Positions 60,546 to 64,000 of a DNA stretch of 64,000 bases are shown in pieces; positions within the stretch are counted from its first letter, which is position 1, and the number at the start of each line of letters is the position of its first letter. Under the pieces are notes generated by a model, which saw only the letters and a program-made list of their open reading frames with translations, searched no databases and had not been told where the DNA came from. Source of the stretch: Girardinichthys multiradiatus (taxonomy: Eukaryota; Chordata; Actinopteri; Cyprinodontiformes; Goodeidae). Position numbers and translations under genes: made by a program. Location of the stretch: positions 20,683,119 to 20,747,118 of the forward strand of contig NC_061808.1 in NCBI RefSeq assembly GCF_021462225.1, written 5' to 3'.

Positions 60546-61085
60546 ATTGTTATATTATGCTGAGGTTTTGAAGGACCAAGGTGTGAATAGGAACATGGGA
60601 GCCTCTTTGTGAGTTGAACACTCCTTTAATAATCCAGAAATGGGTAAACTTAGGTGAAGGCAGGATTTGAAAACTTAGGCATGTAGGCATGTATATGAAC
60701 ATGGAGCTGGTAGTACCCAGAAGTAACCAGTAGAAAACAATGAAAATAAGAGGGTACGAATGCAGAGGTAGGGTGGAGAATGGACCAATGAGCAAGAGAA
60801 GCTAATCAGGAGAAATCTGGAGCAGCTGTTGAGAAGGAGTATGCAGGGCAACTGAGGAATTAAGGCTAATTAACATAGATGAGCAAGGACCTCGAGAAAT
60901 ACTGGAGGGAATCTAACTCTAAATGTACAGGGATACAAGAAATAAGTACACAACTAACTGAAGAACATAAACAAGGAGGAAACAGATCTGCAAGTATATT
61001 CAAACTAAAACACCTAACACAGACTTATCCAAGTAAGCTAAACACAAGAATGAGTCATAAATCTGTCTAATTTTTTTCCTCTAGT
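60546..61085 (-). repeat. Purine-rich dispersed repeat
   Basis: Same vocabulary as 12000-12480 and 54377-55262 (CTAACACAGACTTATCC, AAGCTAAACACAAGAATGAG). Boundaries are not visible. Confidence 0.35.
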
Positions 61086-64000
61086 ATAAAAAAGTCTAAC
61101 CTCAAACTGGCTTCTGGAACACACAAAGATCCTGAAATCACTGGAAGATTGGTTACCTTAGCAACCAAGCACCTTTTTGCTGCCTTTATATTTCAGCAAG
61201 AAAATGTTGGAAACAGAGAGCAGACAAGAGGCCAATCACCTGACAGGCAAGGAGACGCCCAGGAAAGACAGGCAGTCAGACATACGTACAGCCAAGAACT
61301 GGAACACTTGCATCCCAATTTGTGTTCAAAACCCTCTTTCTGAGACACCCAGAAAATGATGCAATGTGCAGGACGTGCAGGAAAATATAAAAAGAGACTA
61401 GTAGGAATTACTGAAACAGTGGAGTGCCCTGCAAGCTTTCCAAAATAGGTGGAAGAAAAGGAAGCTACTATGTCAACAAATCCTATGAATCACAAGTAAG
61501 GAGAATGAAAATAGTTTCAATAAACAGTTTAAACAAACAAATATTTGCTGATAAAATATCTATGTACACACAGAACATGCTCTGCCAAAAATTTAAATGA
61601 AACCAGGACGAACTTAAAAAAGAGGTCTTACATGCTGCAACTTGCACGCAAAGGATTAAAACAGCCGTCATGTATACAGACATCAAAAACAATGTGAACC
61701 TCTCCTCTCTCGCCTTCTTCCTTTTCCTTCACTTTTTTACTTCCCCCCTAAGGTCAGCTAAGGGGAACAAAACGACAGTGTGAAAATCTTTACTCTTGGT
61801 TTGTGAACCACATTTTCATTCATAATTTGTGCATGCAGATTCATACCCCTGGATCCATAATCTATGCCTATGGCACTGTAGAGAGAACAAAAAAGGGGTA
61901 GTTTACAGTACAGCTCTGAATGATCCAACAAAAAGAAAAATATGTAAGTCTGTGAGAAATTGGATCTTTGCACCATAATGTTCTCTTCACTGATTGCTAA
62001 AGAAATGAGTCAAACTATTCAAATACTGTTAAAGTATAAAGTTATAAGGATAGCAAGACATGAAAAGTTAAAATAAGTTTTTATTGTTTTTAAATGAACT
62101 ATTTGAAATATGGCTCAAATAAATATTGTATATTTTAGCGGCTCCATAAATTGAACATCGAAAGTATCAAAAGCCAGTATGCTTGCCAGTATGCTTGTTC
62201 CTCCGATACAGTTTGTCTTCTTTATGCTGACAAAACTTTCTGCCTGTGATGTACAGCTAATGATCACATCAGACCCTTTGAAACATTAAAGACTTTTCTA
62301 TAACTACATGCTTCAACATGTAGACTTTTCAGTACAGATGCACTCCCACTTTAGTCAGCTACATAGGCTTGCGTTTCACTCGCATTCTATGAACTTATGT
62401 TCAGAACAAATCAGGTGATTGGATACTGAACTGTGATCTCAAATGAGTACATTTCAGTGAGTTTGCATGTGCTGTAGAGAGAGATGGCCCAAGGCATAAG
62501 TGTGGATCCCAAGAACATTGAAATGTCCCAGGACAGGTTGAAAAATGTAATAGCTGCAAAGATGCGATGCAAACATCATGGCTGTTAAAGTTTCATAAAA
62601 TAAAATTTTCATAAATCACTATGAAACGTTTAAGATTGTAGCTGTTTTGTGTTAGTAGAAGCCCACTTTGCTCTTGGCCCATCTCTGGTAACCTTCAGTC
62701 CTGTCTTCAAGTGGGCCCACAAATACAGTTCTGCATAGGGCCCCATACAACCATGGACTGCCTCTGATTAGAGACAAAGTAATTTCTGCAGAGCATTTTA
62801 GTGGTATTGATTTTTGTCCCACAATATTACAAATTCATCTGAAATTAAAGAATAAATCACATTTTGAAAGTTAGATTGTTAAGATTATACTTATCTATAC
62901 TTATCTACCTATCTTACATGTTAAATGTAATTCTTGCCAGATCTTTAACAAGTCTAATGGCATGCATTAAAACATAAACCATAACCACATTGAACAATAG
63001 TTTTGGTATAAGGCTTTTAAGTCACATCCATCCAGCCAAATATACAAATCAAACTGGATTCACATAAAGCACATGCTGTTGAAATTCATTGCTTTGAAGC
63101 TGTGTTGGGTAGCATAAACAGCACAATGAGAATTTATGTCGACACAAGCCCAAGGTTTGTTCAACATTGGATCCCTCTGCTGACTTACAGAAAACATTTT
63201 CCAGTAACATATTGTATCAATTTAGTGGAACAGGCTGAAGGGCATATTCACTTGTAGCTTATTATATTTTTACATTGTTGTTCTGCATAGTCATTAAATT
63301 TTAGAAAACAGCTAAAAGAATTGTCACATTCTATTGGAGATAAAGTTGCAGAGTACACACAATGTATATATCGTGATTGCTAATTCATATTAAACATTAA
63401 AGTTCATCTGAGACTCAAGTACAAGATGGTTTAGTACACAAAAACATGAAAGATATTTGTTGTAAAGAGTTCTAACAACACAGTGATTTCAAGATCTTCC
63501 CATAAATTGGACCCCAGCTTGAACATCTGCAAATATCTATCAAATATAATCAAGAACAGTCAAAGTGTGTGTCATAAATTTTAAAACTGCTTTTAAAATG
63601 TTTCCTATCTTGCCATGTATGCTGCTGTACTGAAAAACATGTGCTACATCGGTCTGAAGATGAGCAGAACAAGGAAATTCTGTGTCGTATTACTGGAGTG
63701 TGTCACTGTTGATGCATGCCCATTCTGAATAGTGGGTGTACAGGGAGTTTTTTGTGTTCAACTGAGTCAGGGTGGAGTATGTTATTTTTGCAGTAAGTTC
63801 ATTATTAGCTGAAATATTTAGAAAATAGGTCATCCCATCATTTCACTTTTAGTTTCTAGCACCCAGCATGCTAAGGTGAATGGAGCATCTGCATAGCATA
63901 GCATGAGACAAGCTTAATTGCTGTGGTATTTGATTTGCAGTTGGACTGATTCTCTAGTGGTGGCTCATGTTTGGTGCACATGGAGTGTGAGAAGTAGGGC
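61086..64000. other. No gene recognised to the window end
   Basis: AT-rich unique DNA. Contains a small tandem duplication of GCCAGTATGCTT at about 62174-62197. No exon, RNA gene or named repeat is supported. Confidence 0.4.

Noticed and set aside
1..64000. CRISPR arrays, bacterial operons or prophage
   Set aside because: Sequence composition, introns, SINEs and LINEs are eukaryotic. The only regularly spaced repeat (11019-11893) has no spacer-repeat structure.

Overview
This is AT-rich eukaryotic DNA from a ray-finned fish, most likely a percomorph teleost. The evidence is a teleost-type lratd1 coding exon, a 5'-truncated LINE that I recognise as Rex3, several Tc1/mariner families typical of fish, fish tRNA-derived SINEs, L2/CR1-like LINE tails and long (TG)n tracts. 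The species cannot be named from this window.

There is one convincing host gene. A GC-rich block at about 29930-31500 carries a promoter, a short non-coding first exon, one intron and an intact 262-residue coding exon (30559-31347, + strand). The protein is LRATD1 (formerly FAM84A), an LRAT-domain (NlpC/P60 superfamily) protein in which the family's catalytic Cys position is Ser. A 3' UTR with an AATAAA signal follows to about 32140. The rest behaves like a gene desert around this gene, with several unique GC-shifted stretches that could be regulatory.

The remainder is repeats. Left flank (1-29700): an edge-truncated Tc1-like element with an open N-terminal frame (1-468), a GT/TTAGGG-like cluster (2073-2480), a heavily decayed Tc1-like copy with nested insertions (3170-5258), Rex3 (8330-9578), an 8-unit tandem array with a period of about 100-118 bp (11019-11893), a 1610-bp Tc1-like copy (14565-16174), a 2.5-kb hAT-like relic (16514-18990), a SINE (20378-20542) and more Tc1 and LINE fragments. 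Right flank (32150-64000): L2/CR1-like LINE pieces, a second 1609-bp Tc1 copy of the same family as at 14565 (39029-40637), further decayed Tc1 copies (42552-43632, 57372-58959), a LINE with a readable RT motif (46215-47165), another SINE, and units bounded by TGTCA...TGACA (best example 54377-55262).

The most unusual observations are the tandem array whose unit boundaries often look like 3' splice sites, a 167-bp segment present twice in inverted orientation on either side of lratd1 and, by eye, without a mismatch, and the pair of related Tc1 copies that are inactivated by different small lesions. I did not find evidence of a new multi-gene system.
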